Source of the DNA: a bacterium UBP1_UBA4783
GTDB taxonomy: Bacteria; Krumholzibacteriota; Krumholzibacteriia; Krumholzibacteriales; Krumholzibacteriaceae
Direction of reading: 5' to 3'
NCBI GenBank assembly: GCA_002403075.1
Contig: DHHB01000007.1
Coordinates: 12,076-76,075, forward strand
DNA: 64,000 bases
A model generated the notes under the pieces. The model was given only the letters and a program-made list of their open reading frames with translations, ran no database searches and was not told the DNA's origin. The position numbers were made by a program, and so were the translations under genes. This document shows, piece after piece, positions 38,987 through 46,334 of the stretch. Numbering within the stretch: position 1 is the first letter of the stretch; the number at the start of each line of letters is the position of its first letter.

Positions 38987-39003
38987 CAAGGGGACGAGCC
39001 TTG
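38987..39003 (-). promoter_or_regulatory. conserved leader hairpin, copy B
   Basis: On the transcript CAAGG-CTCGTCC-CCTTG; see the copy A hairpin. An AGGAGGTGA lies a short distance upstream in both leaders but has no start codon at a workable distance. Confidence 0.4.
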
Positions 39004-39091
39004 TACCGATAGCCTTTATTTTCACCTCCTGTAGGATTTGCACCCCATTAATACATTGATAAAGAGAGCCGATAAAAACTCACTCGCGATC

Positions 39092-39120
39092 ATTGTATCA
39101 CAAGCGGAAAATTATTTCAA
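39092..39120 (-). promoter_or_regulatory. sigma-70 promoter of copy B
   Basis: Minus strand TTGAAA (39115-39120), 17-bp spacer, TACAAT (39092-39097). Predicted leader about 168 nt. The same two hexamers with the same spacing precede the gene at 63247. Confidence 0.75.
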
Positions 39121-39222
39121 TTACATTGTTGCATTATGTTTATTTTTAAGCGATTGCGTCGATTTCATCCATTTTAAAAGAATGCTCCGAAAAACCCGCT
39201 TAACTACCTAGTTTCTGCTCGC

Positions 39223-39273
39223 ATCGGATCGCGACGCATGGGAAGGCTCCGGTATGCGATTATCGGATCGCGA
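39223..39273. repeat. 12-bp direct repeat, candidate activator site
   Basis: ATCGGATCGCGA at 39223-39234 and again at 39262-39273 (39-bp period), about 100-150 bp upstream of the sigma-54-like element. This is where bacterial enhancer-binding proteins usually bind. Confidence 0.45.
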
Positions 39274-39373
39274 GTGTCGAGTTTTATTACACATTCGATT
39301 TCGGGGAATATTCCGCGCCGCTTCAATATTTATAACGATATGCTAATTAACCGGTTACGCATGAGCCGGTGAA

Positions 39374-39389
39374 GGGCATGCCGCTTGCA
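39374..39389 (+). promoter_or_regulatory. sigma-54-type promoter of the PEP-CTERM gene
   Basis: GGGCAT-GCCGC-TTGCA: the GG and GC pairs are spaced exactly as in TGGCAC-N5-TTGCW. The predicted start is about 60 nt before the ATG. PrsR, encoded 7 kb downstream, is the expected activator. Confidence 0.65.
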
Positions 39390-39458
39390 ATATTGTCCCG
39401 CAGAAAGGCAATTTGAATGATAGGCATAACGAAAACCGACGCCAAGAAGGAGAATGCA

Positions 39459-40166
39459 ATGAAACGCTTTATCATTTTTACAGTTACGATGGCGGCCGCG
39501 ATCGGTTTCGCCGCCGCCGCGATGGCGGTGCCGAGACTCCAGACCTATATAGTGGGATCGAACTACCATAACTTCTACCAGCAGGAGTTCGACTCCTGGA
39601 TCACCAACAGCTCGAACTTCGACCTCAAGGTCGTCGGGTACTGGAACCCGGCGGGATCCGGAAGCGGCGGGATGTTGAGCGCGAAGCAAGGACAATCGGG
39701 CTACGATTTCCTCGACACGTGGCTGATGCTCACGACGCCCATGCATCAGAGCGGGACGGTCTACGTGAACGGCATTGAAATACTCGGATTCGAAACGTAC
39801 GTGAACGCCGCCCCCGCCTCCATCAGCGCGAACCCGTCCCTTCACCAGCACATGCCGGCCGGTCTCGGCCGATACAACTTCCAGAGCCTCGGCCGGATCG
39901 ACAACGACCAGATGAACGCCTATGAATACAACCACGGCTGGATCGGAAACCCCGGCTGGGGCGACGAGATCCTGGTCAACATCGTGGTGAGCGGCTACAG
40001 CTGGGTGCACTTCGACGCCGTCGGCGTGGACTCGAGAGGCCGGACGTACGTGAACCCCTTCTCGCACGACGCGTCGTACTACGCGACCCCCGAGCCGGGA
40101 ACGCTGAGCCTTCTCGGCCTCGGGCTCCTCGGCATGATCCCGGTTCTCAAGAGAAAGAAAGATTAG
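39459..40166 (+). CDS. PEP-CTERM sorted exported protein
   Basis: A 235-aa exported protein. Signal peptide MKRFIIFTVTMAAAIGFAAAAMA; a beta-rich body with many aromatic and Asn residues (SNYHNFYQQEFDSWITNSSNF, WDEILVNIVVSGYSW-like strands). The C-terminal tripartite sorting signal starts with Pro211-Glu212-Pro213, followed by a hydrophobic helix and the basic end LKRKKD. This is a textbook PEP-CTERM signal, processed by an exosortase in the inner membrane. The exosortase gene follows after 189 bp. The start is ATG at 39459 behind AAGAAGGAGAATGCA; an upstream in-frame start lacks a ribosome-binding site. The function of the exported part is unknown. Confidence 0.92.
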   Translation: MKRFIIFTVTMAAAIGFAAAAMAVPRLQTYIVGSNYHNFYQQEFDSWITNSSNFDLKVVGYWNPAGSGSGGMLSAKQGQSGYDFLDTWLMLTTPMHQSGTVYVNGIEILGFETYVNAAPASISANPSLHQHMPAGLGRYNFQSLGRIDNDQMNAYEYNHGWIGNPGWGDEILVNIVVSGYSWVHFDAVGVDSRGRTYVNPFSHDASYYATPEPGTLSLLGLGLLGMIPVLKRKKD

Positions 40167-40194
40167 GCGCCTCCTTCTCGATGAGCCGGTTTTC

Positions 40195-40230
40195 GAGCGG
40201 GCACCTGCTGCGGTGCCCGCTCTTTTTTTT
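40195..40230 (+). terminator. rho-independent terminator of the PEP-CTERM gene
   Basis: An 11-bp perfect stem GAGCGGGCACC / GGTGCCCGCTC with a 6-nt loop, directly followed by T8. Confidence 0.93.
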
Positions 40231-40355
40231 CTCGCGCGCGCCGGATCCGATGGCGCGATGCGCGCCCGCCGGGGCTGCGGCCCGGAACGGCTCCATTTTT
40301 CTTGTAGAAACGCTGCCGCCGGTATAGAAATACGCGAAGCGAGGGAGGAACGCTC

Positions 40356-41231
40356 ATGAACGAAACGGCGGCGCGGAGCGAGCGGCGGACCGCGAGGCCG
40401 GGAGCCGCGGCGATCGCAGCCGCCGCGCTTCTCGTCGGCCTCTACCTCCCCGTGCTCGCCGCGCTCGCGAAGCAATGGATCGTCGATCCCAACTACCAGC
40501 ACGGGATCGCCGTGCCGATCGTCTCGGCCTTTTTCGTCTGGCGCAGGCGCGGCGTTCTGCGCTCGACGGACGGCGGGGGCGGCGCCGCCGCGGGATGGGC
40601 GCTCGTCGCGTTCGCGTCCGCACTCCTCGTCGCGGGAACCGCCGCGGCGGAGCTGTTCACCGCCCGCGTCTCCCTGCCGCTCATGCTGATCGGCGTTCTG
40701 CTGATCTTCCGCGGCGCGGCGTTCGTCCGATCGCTCGCGTTTCCGCTCCTCTTTCTCTTCCTGATGATCCCCCTCCCCTATATCGTTTACTACAGGCTCA
40801 CGTTCCCGATGCAGCTCATGAGCGCGAAGCTCGCCGCCGCGGTTCTTCAGAGCGCCGGCGTCGAAGTCATCCGCCGCGGCAACATCCTCGTCCTTCCCAA
40901 CTACACCCTCGAGGTCGTCGCGGCGTGCAGCGGGCTGCGATCGCTCATGACGCTCGTCACGCTTTCCCTCGTGCTCTGCGCGGTATCGGGACTCGGGAAC
41001 CGCAGGCGAGCGATCCTCGCGGCGTCGTCCGTTCCCATCGCGATCGCCGCCAATACGATTCGGCTCGCGTTGACGGCGATCGGGGCGCGCGTGGCCGGGC
41101 CGGCCTTCGCGGACGGCATCCTTCACGAAATATCGGGGCTCATCGTTTTCGGAACCGGATTCGTCATGCTTCTCGCCGTCTGGGGGGTGCTCGCGTGGCA
41201 GCGCGGAAAAAAACCGCACACGGCGCGATAA
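40356..41231 (+). CDS. exosortase (EpsH/XrtA-like transpeptidase)
   Basis: A 291-aa multipass membrane cysteine transpeptidase that cleaves PEP-CTERM signals. The three catalytic residues are in the expected contexts: Cys191 (VVAACSGLRSL), Arg236 (AANTIRLA) and His257 (GILHEISG). NYQHGIAVPIVSAFFVWRRR near residue 47 is the conserved first loop. About eight transmembrane segments. The start is ATG at 40356 after GAGGGAGGAACGCTC. It overlaps the EpsI-like gene by 37 bp. No polysaccharide gene cluster accompanies it in this window, unlike in many exosortase loci. Confidence 0.95.
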   Translation: MNETAARSERRTARPGAAAIAAAALLVGLYLPVLAALAKQWIVDPNYQHGIAVPIVSAFFVWRRRGVLRSTDGGGGAAAGWALVAFASALLVAGTAAAELFTARVSLPLMLIGVLLIFRGAAFVRSLAFPLLFLFLMIPLPYIVYYRLTFPMQLMSAKLAAAVLQSAGVEVIRRGNILVLPNYTLEVVAACSGLRSLMTLVTLSLVLCAVSGLGNRRRAILAASSVPIAIAANTIRLALTAIGARVAGPAFADGILHEISGLIVFGTGFVMLLAVWGVLAWQRGKKPHTAR

Positions 41232-41863
41232 TCGTCCTCCTCGCCGCGCTCGTCGCGTACACGTACGCGATGCGCTATCGCCCGGCCGAGCAACCGGTCC
41301 CTCCGGCGCTCGACAGCATTCCCCGGGAGATCGCGGGGTACGCCTCGACGGAGGAGGCGATCGACGGGAACGCAACCGGTCTTCTCGGGGCCGACGCGAC
41401 GATCTTCCGCGAATACCGCCGCGCCGGCGAGCCGACGATCTGGCTTTTCGTCGCCTACTTCGCCTCCCCTCAGGAAAACTCGCAGATTCACTCTCCGAGA
41501 CACTGCTATCCCGGAGCGGGTTGGAACATCCTCGCGGAGGGAACCTCGCTCTTCTCCGTCGGCGGAGCCCGGCGCGCCGCGCGCAATCTCGTCATCTCGA
41601 ATGGCGCCGAGCGGCACATTGTTCTATACTGGTTCGTCGCGGCGGACGGGGTCCTCGCCGACGAGTTCGCCCTCAAGTGGAGCCAGATGAAAAGCTCCCT
41701 TCTCGGGCGATCGCGCGCGACCTCGTTCGTTCGATTCTCGATGGAGGTCGGCGAGGGCGCGGACCTCGGAGGCGTCGAACGCTCGCTCGTCCGCTTCGCG
41801 GAGGAGCTCGCTCCGTTCGTCGAGGCGGCGCCGAAACCCGGCGCCGCCCCGGGCGCCGGGTGA
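41195..41863 (+). CDS. EpsI-family exosortase-associated protein
   Basis: A 222-aa protein with one N-terminal transmembrane segment (IIVLLAALVAYTYAMRY) and an EpsI/DUF3485 domain, usually encoded next to or fused with exosortases. Characteristic features are IPREIAGY near residue 40 and NSQIHSPRHCYPGAGW near 98, holding the conserved His-Cys pair, then YWFVAADGVLADEFALKW. The start is GTG at 41195, with GGGGGG 7 nt upstream, inside the exosortase gene. The Ala/Pro/Gly-rich end is species-specific. EpsI is needed for exopolysaccharide production in Methylobacillus; its reaction is not established. Confidence 0.92.
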   Translation: MAARKKTAHGAIIVLLAALVAYTYAMRYRPAEQPVPPALDSIPREIAGYASTEEAIDGNATGLLGADATIFREYRRAGEPTIWLFVAYFASPQENSQIHSPRHCYPGAGWNILAEGTSLFSVGGARRAARNLVISNGAERHIVLYWFVAADGVLADEFALKWSQMKSSLLGRSRATSFVRFSMEVGEGADLGGVERSLVRFAEELAPFVEAAPKPGAAPGAG

Positions 41864-41896
41864 TCCCCGGCGACGGCACGCGGAAGAAAGGGCCCC

Positions 41897-42721
41897 GTGA
41901 ACCGAATCTTGACGATTATCAAGGCGTTCGGCGCCGCCATACGCCACCTTCGGAACGGCCGGCTCGCCGTGCCGCTCGCTCTCTATTTCCTCCTCAAGCT
42001 CGGAATTATCCTCGCGTACGCCTTCGGTCCGGCCGGGGCGACCGCGGCCGTCTGGAGGATCTTCCGGCCCGGGCAGGGCGGCGAGGCTCTCTCGCATTAC
42101 CCCGACCGGCTCATCGTCATGCCGATCATGCTCGGCAGGCTCGACATTCCGCTCGAGGTCCTCGTCCTCTCCTTCGCGCAGGGGATCACCGTGGTCCTCG
42201 TCGCGCTCGCCGCGCGCCGCGAACGGGTCTCCTTCGCCGCCGCCGCGGCGCGGACGCGGTACGTACACCTGGCCGTCGCGGCGGCGGTCGTGTCGGCCGC
42301 CATGTTCGTCGTTTTCCGGTATCCGCTGTCCCTGCTCGACCGGCTCGCAGGCGTCCCCCGCGCGTGGGAGCTCGCGCTCGGCGTCTCCGCCGGCATCGTC
42401 GTTCAGGCCCTCTTCATCTACGCCGTTCCGTTCATCGTGCTCGATGGGCGCTCGTCGATCGACGCGCTCAGACGAAGCGTCGCGTTCGCGGCGCGGCATC
42501 CGGTCGAATCCCTCGCGCTCGTCGCCCTGCCGTTCGCCTTGACCGTTCCGACGCTGCTTCTGACCCTCAACCCTCAGGCGGTTGCCTTCCAGCTCTCGCC
42601 CGAGTTTCTCGTGCAGGTGCAGATCGCGGGGGAGTTCGTGGAATTCGCGACGGGGTACCTCCTCGTCGGCGGGCTCACGCTCTACCTTCTCGACGCGCGC
42701 TCGAGAGAGGAGAAACGATGA
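41897..42721 (+). CDS. polytopic membrane protein in the exosortase operon
   Basis: A 274-aa protein with about six transmembrane segments, alternating with amphipathic stretches. It resembles in general layout the 'glycerophosphoryl-diester-phosphodiesterase membrane domain'/DUF4013-type proteins (ALRRSVAFAARHPVESLALVALPF is a typical loop-helix), but no family is certain. The start is GTG at 41897; GGAAGAAAGGG lies upstream. The gene is 33 bp after the EpsI-like gene, and its stop overlaps the next start (ATGA). A conserved place in the operon would make it a candidate accessory part of the sorting system. Confidence 0.75.
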   Translation: MNRILTIIKAFGAAIRHLRNGRLAVPLALYFLLKLGIILAYAFGPAGATAAVWRIFRPGQGGEALSHYPDRLIVMPIMLGRLDIPLEVLVLSFAQGITVVLVALAARRERVSFAAAAARTRYVHLAVAAAVVSAAMFVVFRYPLSLLDRLAGVPRAWELALGVSAGIVVQALFIYAVPFIVLDGRSSIDALRRSVAFAARHPVESLALVALPFALTVPTLLLTLNPQAVAFQLSPEFLVQVQIAGEFVEFATGYLLVGGLTLYLLDARSREEKR

Positions 42722-44244
42722 CCGTCATCACCGGACGGGGCGTGTCCGGGCGGCTCGCCCGGGGAACCGCGGCGGCGTGCGCCCTCGCGGCGCTCGTGCT
42801 CGCCGGCGCCTGCGGAACGAGGCCCGGGGACGAACGCTACGCCGCCGAGAAAAAGCTCTTCAAGGCGCGGAAGCTGAGAGAGCAGGTCGTCTCGGGAGGC
42901 ATGCGGCCCGAGTTCCTCCCCCGCGCCGCCGACGCCTACCGCGCGGTCGTGAGCGAGTACGCCTCGGCGGCGGCCGCGTCGAAGGGGATCGAGGAGATCG
43001 TCGTCACGGCCCAGATGGAGCTCGCTGAGCTCGAGTTCCGCGCGGGGCTCCTGCGGGAGTCGCGGAGCGATTTCGAGAAGGCTATCGACTACGCGCGCGG
43101 GATGCCGCCGGCGCGGGCCAACGCCGTCTTTTCGGCGGCGGTCATATCGGAGGAGCTCGGGGATAGCGACGGAGCGGCTCGCCATTACGAGCGTTTTTTC
43201 GGCGAGTTTCTCCATCCCGACTCCGTTGCCGGCACGGCGCGGATGAACTCCCGCTACCTCACCGTGCCGATCAAGCTCGCCGACTTCGCCGCCCGGAACG
43301 GGCGCCCCGCGGAGGCGGCGCGCTGGTATCGCGAGGCGGAAGGCGTATACGCGGGACTCATCGCGTCTGACACGGACCCGGGGCTCCTCAAGGAATCGCG
43401 ATTCAACCTACTCGCCGTTTACCTTCAGCAGAAAAGCTGGAACCGGGGGCTCGCGCTCTCACGGGAGCTGCGGGATCTGTACCCGGCGCCGCAGGACGTC
43501 TCCTCGGCGCTGTTCGTCGAGGCCAAGATACAGGAAAGCGGCCTCGCCCGTCCGGCGGAGGCGCGCGCGACGTACCTCTCGATCGCCGATCGCTTCCCGC
43601 GCGAGCGGGAAGCGGCGGCCGCCCTCCTCTCCGCCGCCGGGATCGACCGCCGCGCGGGACGTCTCGCCGACGCGCGCGCTCTCTACGAACGCGTGACCGC
43701 CGGCTACCGGGACCGCCCGAGCGAAGCGGTGGAGGCCGGCTGGCAGCTCGCCGAGATGGACGAGCGCGCGGGCCGCTGGGAAGAGGCGTCGCTTCGCTAC
43801 AAGTCGATATACGCCGATTACCCCGAGACGCTGCAGGGGTTCGAAGCTCCGCTGCGGATCGCCCGAGCGTACGAGACGAAGGGCGAGGCGGACGCGGCGG
43901 ACGCGGCGTATGAACGGGCGTTGGAGCACTACGAGAGGCTCGCCGGCGGGCAGCGCCGGATGAGCACGCGCATCATGGCCGAGGAATACGCCGTCCGCGC
44001 GCTGGCGGAACGCAAGCGGTGGCGCGAGGTCGCGGAGCGGCTCGTGAAGCTTCCCGACCGCTACCCAGACTACACGCCTTTCCGTGGCAACTATATGCGG
44101 GCCGCCTCTATCCGCGAGCGAGAGCTCGACGATCCGGAAGGCGCGGCGCGCCTCCTCGAGACGTGCGTCGCGAAATACCCCGATACCGAGCTCGCGCGCG
44201 CCGCGACCCGGGAGCTCGCGCGGCTCCGCGGAGGCCGCCCGTGA
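42718..44244 (+). CDS. TPR-repeat lipoprotein in the exosortase operon
   Basis: A 508-aa exported lipoprotein; lipobox VLAGAC near residue 32. The rest is an alpha-helical solenoid of about ten TPR-like hairpins (e.g. AEARATYLSIADRFP, ADARALYERVTAGYRD, ADAAYERALEHYERL, GAARLLETCVAKYPDTELARAA). In well-studied exosortase loci a TPR protein named PrsT accompanies PrsK and PrsR; this one is shorter and its equivalence is inference. The ATG overlaps the upstream stop, and its own stop overlaps the PrsK start (GTGA), so the three are translated as a coupled block. Confidence 0.82.
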   Translation: MTVITGRGVSGRLARGTAAACALAALVLAGACGTRPGDERYAAEKKLFKARKLREQVVSGGMRPEFLPRAADAYRAVVSEYASAAAASKGIEEIVVTAQMELAELEFRAGLLRESRSDFEKAIDYARGMPPARANAVFSAAVISEELGDSDGAARHYERFFGEFLHPDSVAGTARMNSRYLTVPIKLADFAARNGRPAEAARWYREAEGVYAGLIASDTDPGLLKESRFNLLAVYLQQKSWNRGLALSRELRDLYPAPQDVSSALFVEAKIQESGLARPAEARATYLSIADRFPREREAAAALLSAAGIDRRAGRLADARALYERVTAGYRDRPSEAVEAGWQLAEMDERAGRWEEASLRYKSIYADYPETLQGFEAPLRIARAYETKGEADAADAAYERALEHYERLAGGQRRMSTRIMAEEYAVRALAERKRWREVAERLVKLPDRYPDYTPFRGNYMRAASIRERELDDPEGAARLLETCVAKYPDTELARAATRELARLRGGRP

Positions 44245-46328
44245 ACCTGGCCGCTCTGTGCACGCTCGCCTCCCTCGCGCTCCTCGCCGCGGTGATCGCG
44301 GTCCACCTGCGGGGAGGAGCGCGCCCCCAGCGGCGCCTGTTCGTTCTCGCGGCGCTCGTCCTCGCCGCGGCGCACGCGTCGATCCTCCTTCTTCTTCTCT
44401 CCCGCGACTCGGGGCGCGCGCTCGCCCACGCGCGCGCGATCCTCGCGCTCTTCGCCTTCTTTCCCGCGCTCGGGATCCCGTTCTTCGCGGCGTTCGCCCG
44501 CGCGGACGAGGGAGAAAGACTCGTCCGGCGGACGCCGTGGTTCGCCGCCGCCGCGGCGGCGCTCGCGGCAGCGGCGGTCGTGCTTCCCGCGCGGCACTTC
44601 GTGGCGCTGATCCATTTCACCCCCGACGGCGCGTTGTGGGGGTTGACGTTCACGGCCGCCGGCAAGGCGGCGGCGGTGTACCTCCTCGTCGTGAACGTCG
44701 TCTTTCTGCACCTCTTCGAGAACACCTACCGCGCGGCGACCGTCGCCGACAAGGTCACCCTGAAATACCCCTTCCTCGGCATCCTCACCTCCTCGCTCGT
44801 CAACGTCGCCGTTCTGAGCCGCGTGCTCGCGATCGCGACGTTCGACCGAGACGCCGTCGCCGTCCACGCCTGCGGCGTCGTCGCGCTGTGCGTGTCGTTC
44901 CTCTACGCCTCGCTGCGATACCCCCTCTTCGATCTGCGCATCTCCACCCCGCGCGGCAGGCCGCCCTCCATCGTGAGCGTGACGGTGGCGGCGCTCTACC
45001 TTCTCTCCCTCGGTCTCATAACGACGCTCGCGCGCATCCTCGGTCTTCCGTACGACCGGTTTCTCGTCACCGTCCTCGGCATCTTCGGCGTCTTTCTGCT
45101 GCTCGCGCTCCTCATCTCCGGCAAGGCGAAACGGCGGCTTCGCACCTTCCTCAGCGAGAACTTCTACCTTCAGCGGTACAACTACCGTAAGGAATGGCGG
45201 CGTTACGCCGAGATCATGGAGTCGGGATCGACGATCGAGGAGTTTCTCTCGAACGTGATGAGCTCTCTCTGCGACACGATGGTCGCGCGGCGCGGCTTCT
45301 TCTGGACGAACGTCGGCGCCGGCAAGGCCGGATTCTACGGATTTCCGAAGGAAGAGATCGATCGGGAGCTCATCGAGGAGCTGCTGCGGCGCACCGCCGA
45401 CAAATCCGTCGTCATCCTCGGGAAGCCGATCGAGCGCCCCGGGGAGGATGACGCCGGCGGGGAGGACTGGTCGTGGGTCCGCGCCGCCGCGCGCCTCGGT
45501 CAGGGCGCCGAAACGCGGGGCGTCATCGCGCTCGGGGAGATGGACCTCGGCCGCTCGTACACCGACGAGGACGAGGATTTCCTTTCCCTCGTCGCCTACC
45601 GGGCAAAGCTCGCGCTCGACAACACGATCATGGAGGAGCGCATCATCGAATCGCGCCAGATGGAATCGTTCAACCGGTTCGCGTCCTTCGTCGTCCACGA
45701 CCTCAAGAACACGGTCGGGATGCTCTCGCTCATGGCGGAGAACGCGCGCGTCAACATCGGGAGCCCAGAGTTCCAGCGGGACGCGCTCGAAACGATCCAG
45801 CGGTCGGTCGAAAAGATGCAGCACCTCATCAACTCGCTCAACGTGCGGAAGCTCCCCTCGACGATATCGAAAACCGAGATCGATCTCTCCTCGCTCGTCG
45901 AGCGGGCCGCGGAATCGATCAAACCGCTCGCCGCGCAGAAGGGCCTCCTCGTCGATTCGGCCGCGGAAAGCGGGATCCGGGCCCGGATCGACGCCACCGC
46001 GCTCAACCGCGTCATCGAGAATCTCGTTCTGAACGCCGTCGAGGCGACGCCGCCGGGCGGGGCGGTGAGCGTCTCGGTCGGGCGCGCGGAGGACGTCTGG
46101 GCGCGCATCGCGGTGCGGGATACCGGTCCCGGGTTCGACCCGGACTATCTTCGCGAACACCTGTTCCGTCCCTTTCACAGCACGAAAAAGGAAGGACTCG
46201 GCGTGGGGCTCGTCCTCTGCAAATCGCTCGTCGAAGCGCACGGCGGACGCATCTCGATCGAGAGCGCGCCGGGCGGCGGCGCCTCGGTGATCGTCATGCT
46301 GCCGGCCCTTCCGGCGGCGGGGAGCTGA
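44241..46328 (+). CDS. prsK: PrsK-type membrane sensor histidine kinase
   Basis: A 695-aa kinase. Residues 1-300 contain about nine transmembrane segments. Then comes a GAF-like domain (about 320-460: TIEEFLSNVMSSLCDTMVARRGFFW). The phospho-acceptor block SFNRFASFVVHDLKNTVGML has His486, and the ATPase domain has N (NRVIENLVLNAVEA), DTGPGF and GLGVGLVLCK. The FNRF..FVVHDLKN signature and the adjacent sigma-54 activator match the PEP-CTERM/exosortase system kinase PrsK. It presumably phosphorylates PrsR in response to an envelope signal. The start is GTG at 44241, overlapping the TPR gene. Confidence 0.92.
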   Translation: MNLAALCTLASLALLAAVIAVHLRGGARPQRRLFVLAALVLAAAHASILLLLLSRDSGRALAHARAILALFAFFPALGIPFFAAFARADEGERLVRRTPWFAAAAAALAAAAVVLPARHFVALIHFTPDGALWGLTFTAAGKAAAVYLLVVNVVFLHLFENTYRAATVADKVTLKYPFLGILTSSLVNVAVLSRVLAIATFDRDAVAVHACGVVALCVSFLYASLRYPLFDLRISTPRGRPPSIVSVTVAALYLLSLGLITTLARILGLPYDRFLVTVLGIFGVFLLLALLISGKAKRRLRTFLSENFYLQRYNYRKEWRRYAEIMESGSTIEEFLSNVMSSLCDTMVARRGFFWTNVGAGKAGFYGFPKEEIDRELIEELLRRTADKSVVILGKPIERPGEDDAGGEDWSWVRAAARLGQGAETRGVIALGEMDLGRSYTDEDEDFLSLVAYRAKLALDNTIMEERIIESRQMESFNRFASFVVHDLKNTVGMLSLMAENARVNIGSPEFQRDALETIQRSVEKMQHLINSLNVRKLPSTISKTEIDLSSLVERAAESIKPLAAQKGLLVDSAAESGIRARIDATALNRVIENLVLNAVEATPPGGAVSVSVGRAEDVWARIAVRDTGPGFDPDYLREHLFRPFHSTKKEGLGVGLVLCKSLVEAHGGRISIESAPGGGASVIVMLPALPAAGS

Positions 46329-46334
46329 TGATCG

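Larger units (their letters stand above)
37387..39030. repeat. 907-bp tandem duplication (two gene units)
   Basis: Units comprise leader (from AGGAGGTGA), CDS and terminator: about 37387-38120 and 38290-39030, each element offset by about 907 bp. A block of 108 bases (37810-37917 and 38717-38824) is identical between units, although flanking parts have diverged, which suggests recent gene conversion. Confidence 0.8.
38918..39458. other. 541-bp regulatory intergenic region
   Basis: It separates copy B (minus) from the PEP-CTERM gene (plus) and is noticeably A/T-richer than the rest of the window. Contents: copy B leader, sigma-70 promoter at 39092-39120, direct repeat at 39223-39273, palindrome GGAATATTCC at 39305-39314, and sigma-54-like promoter at 39374-39389. 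No gene seen. Confidence 0.65.

Noticed and set aside
38985..39005. GGCTCG...TTGCA in the copy B leader as a sigma-54 promoter
   Set aside because: Spacing between GG and GC is 11 instead of 10, copy A lacks the GG, and a good sigma-70 promoter lies upstream.
38966..39025. Possible 19-codon leader peptide starting at GTG in AGGAGGTGA upstream of copy B
   Set aside because: The ribosome-binding site would overlap the start codon, and the equivalent frame in copy A has a different length and sequence.
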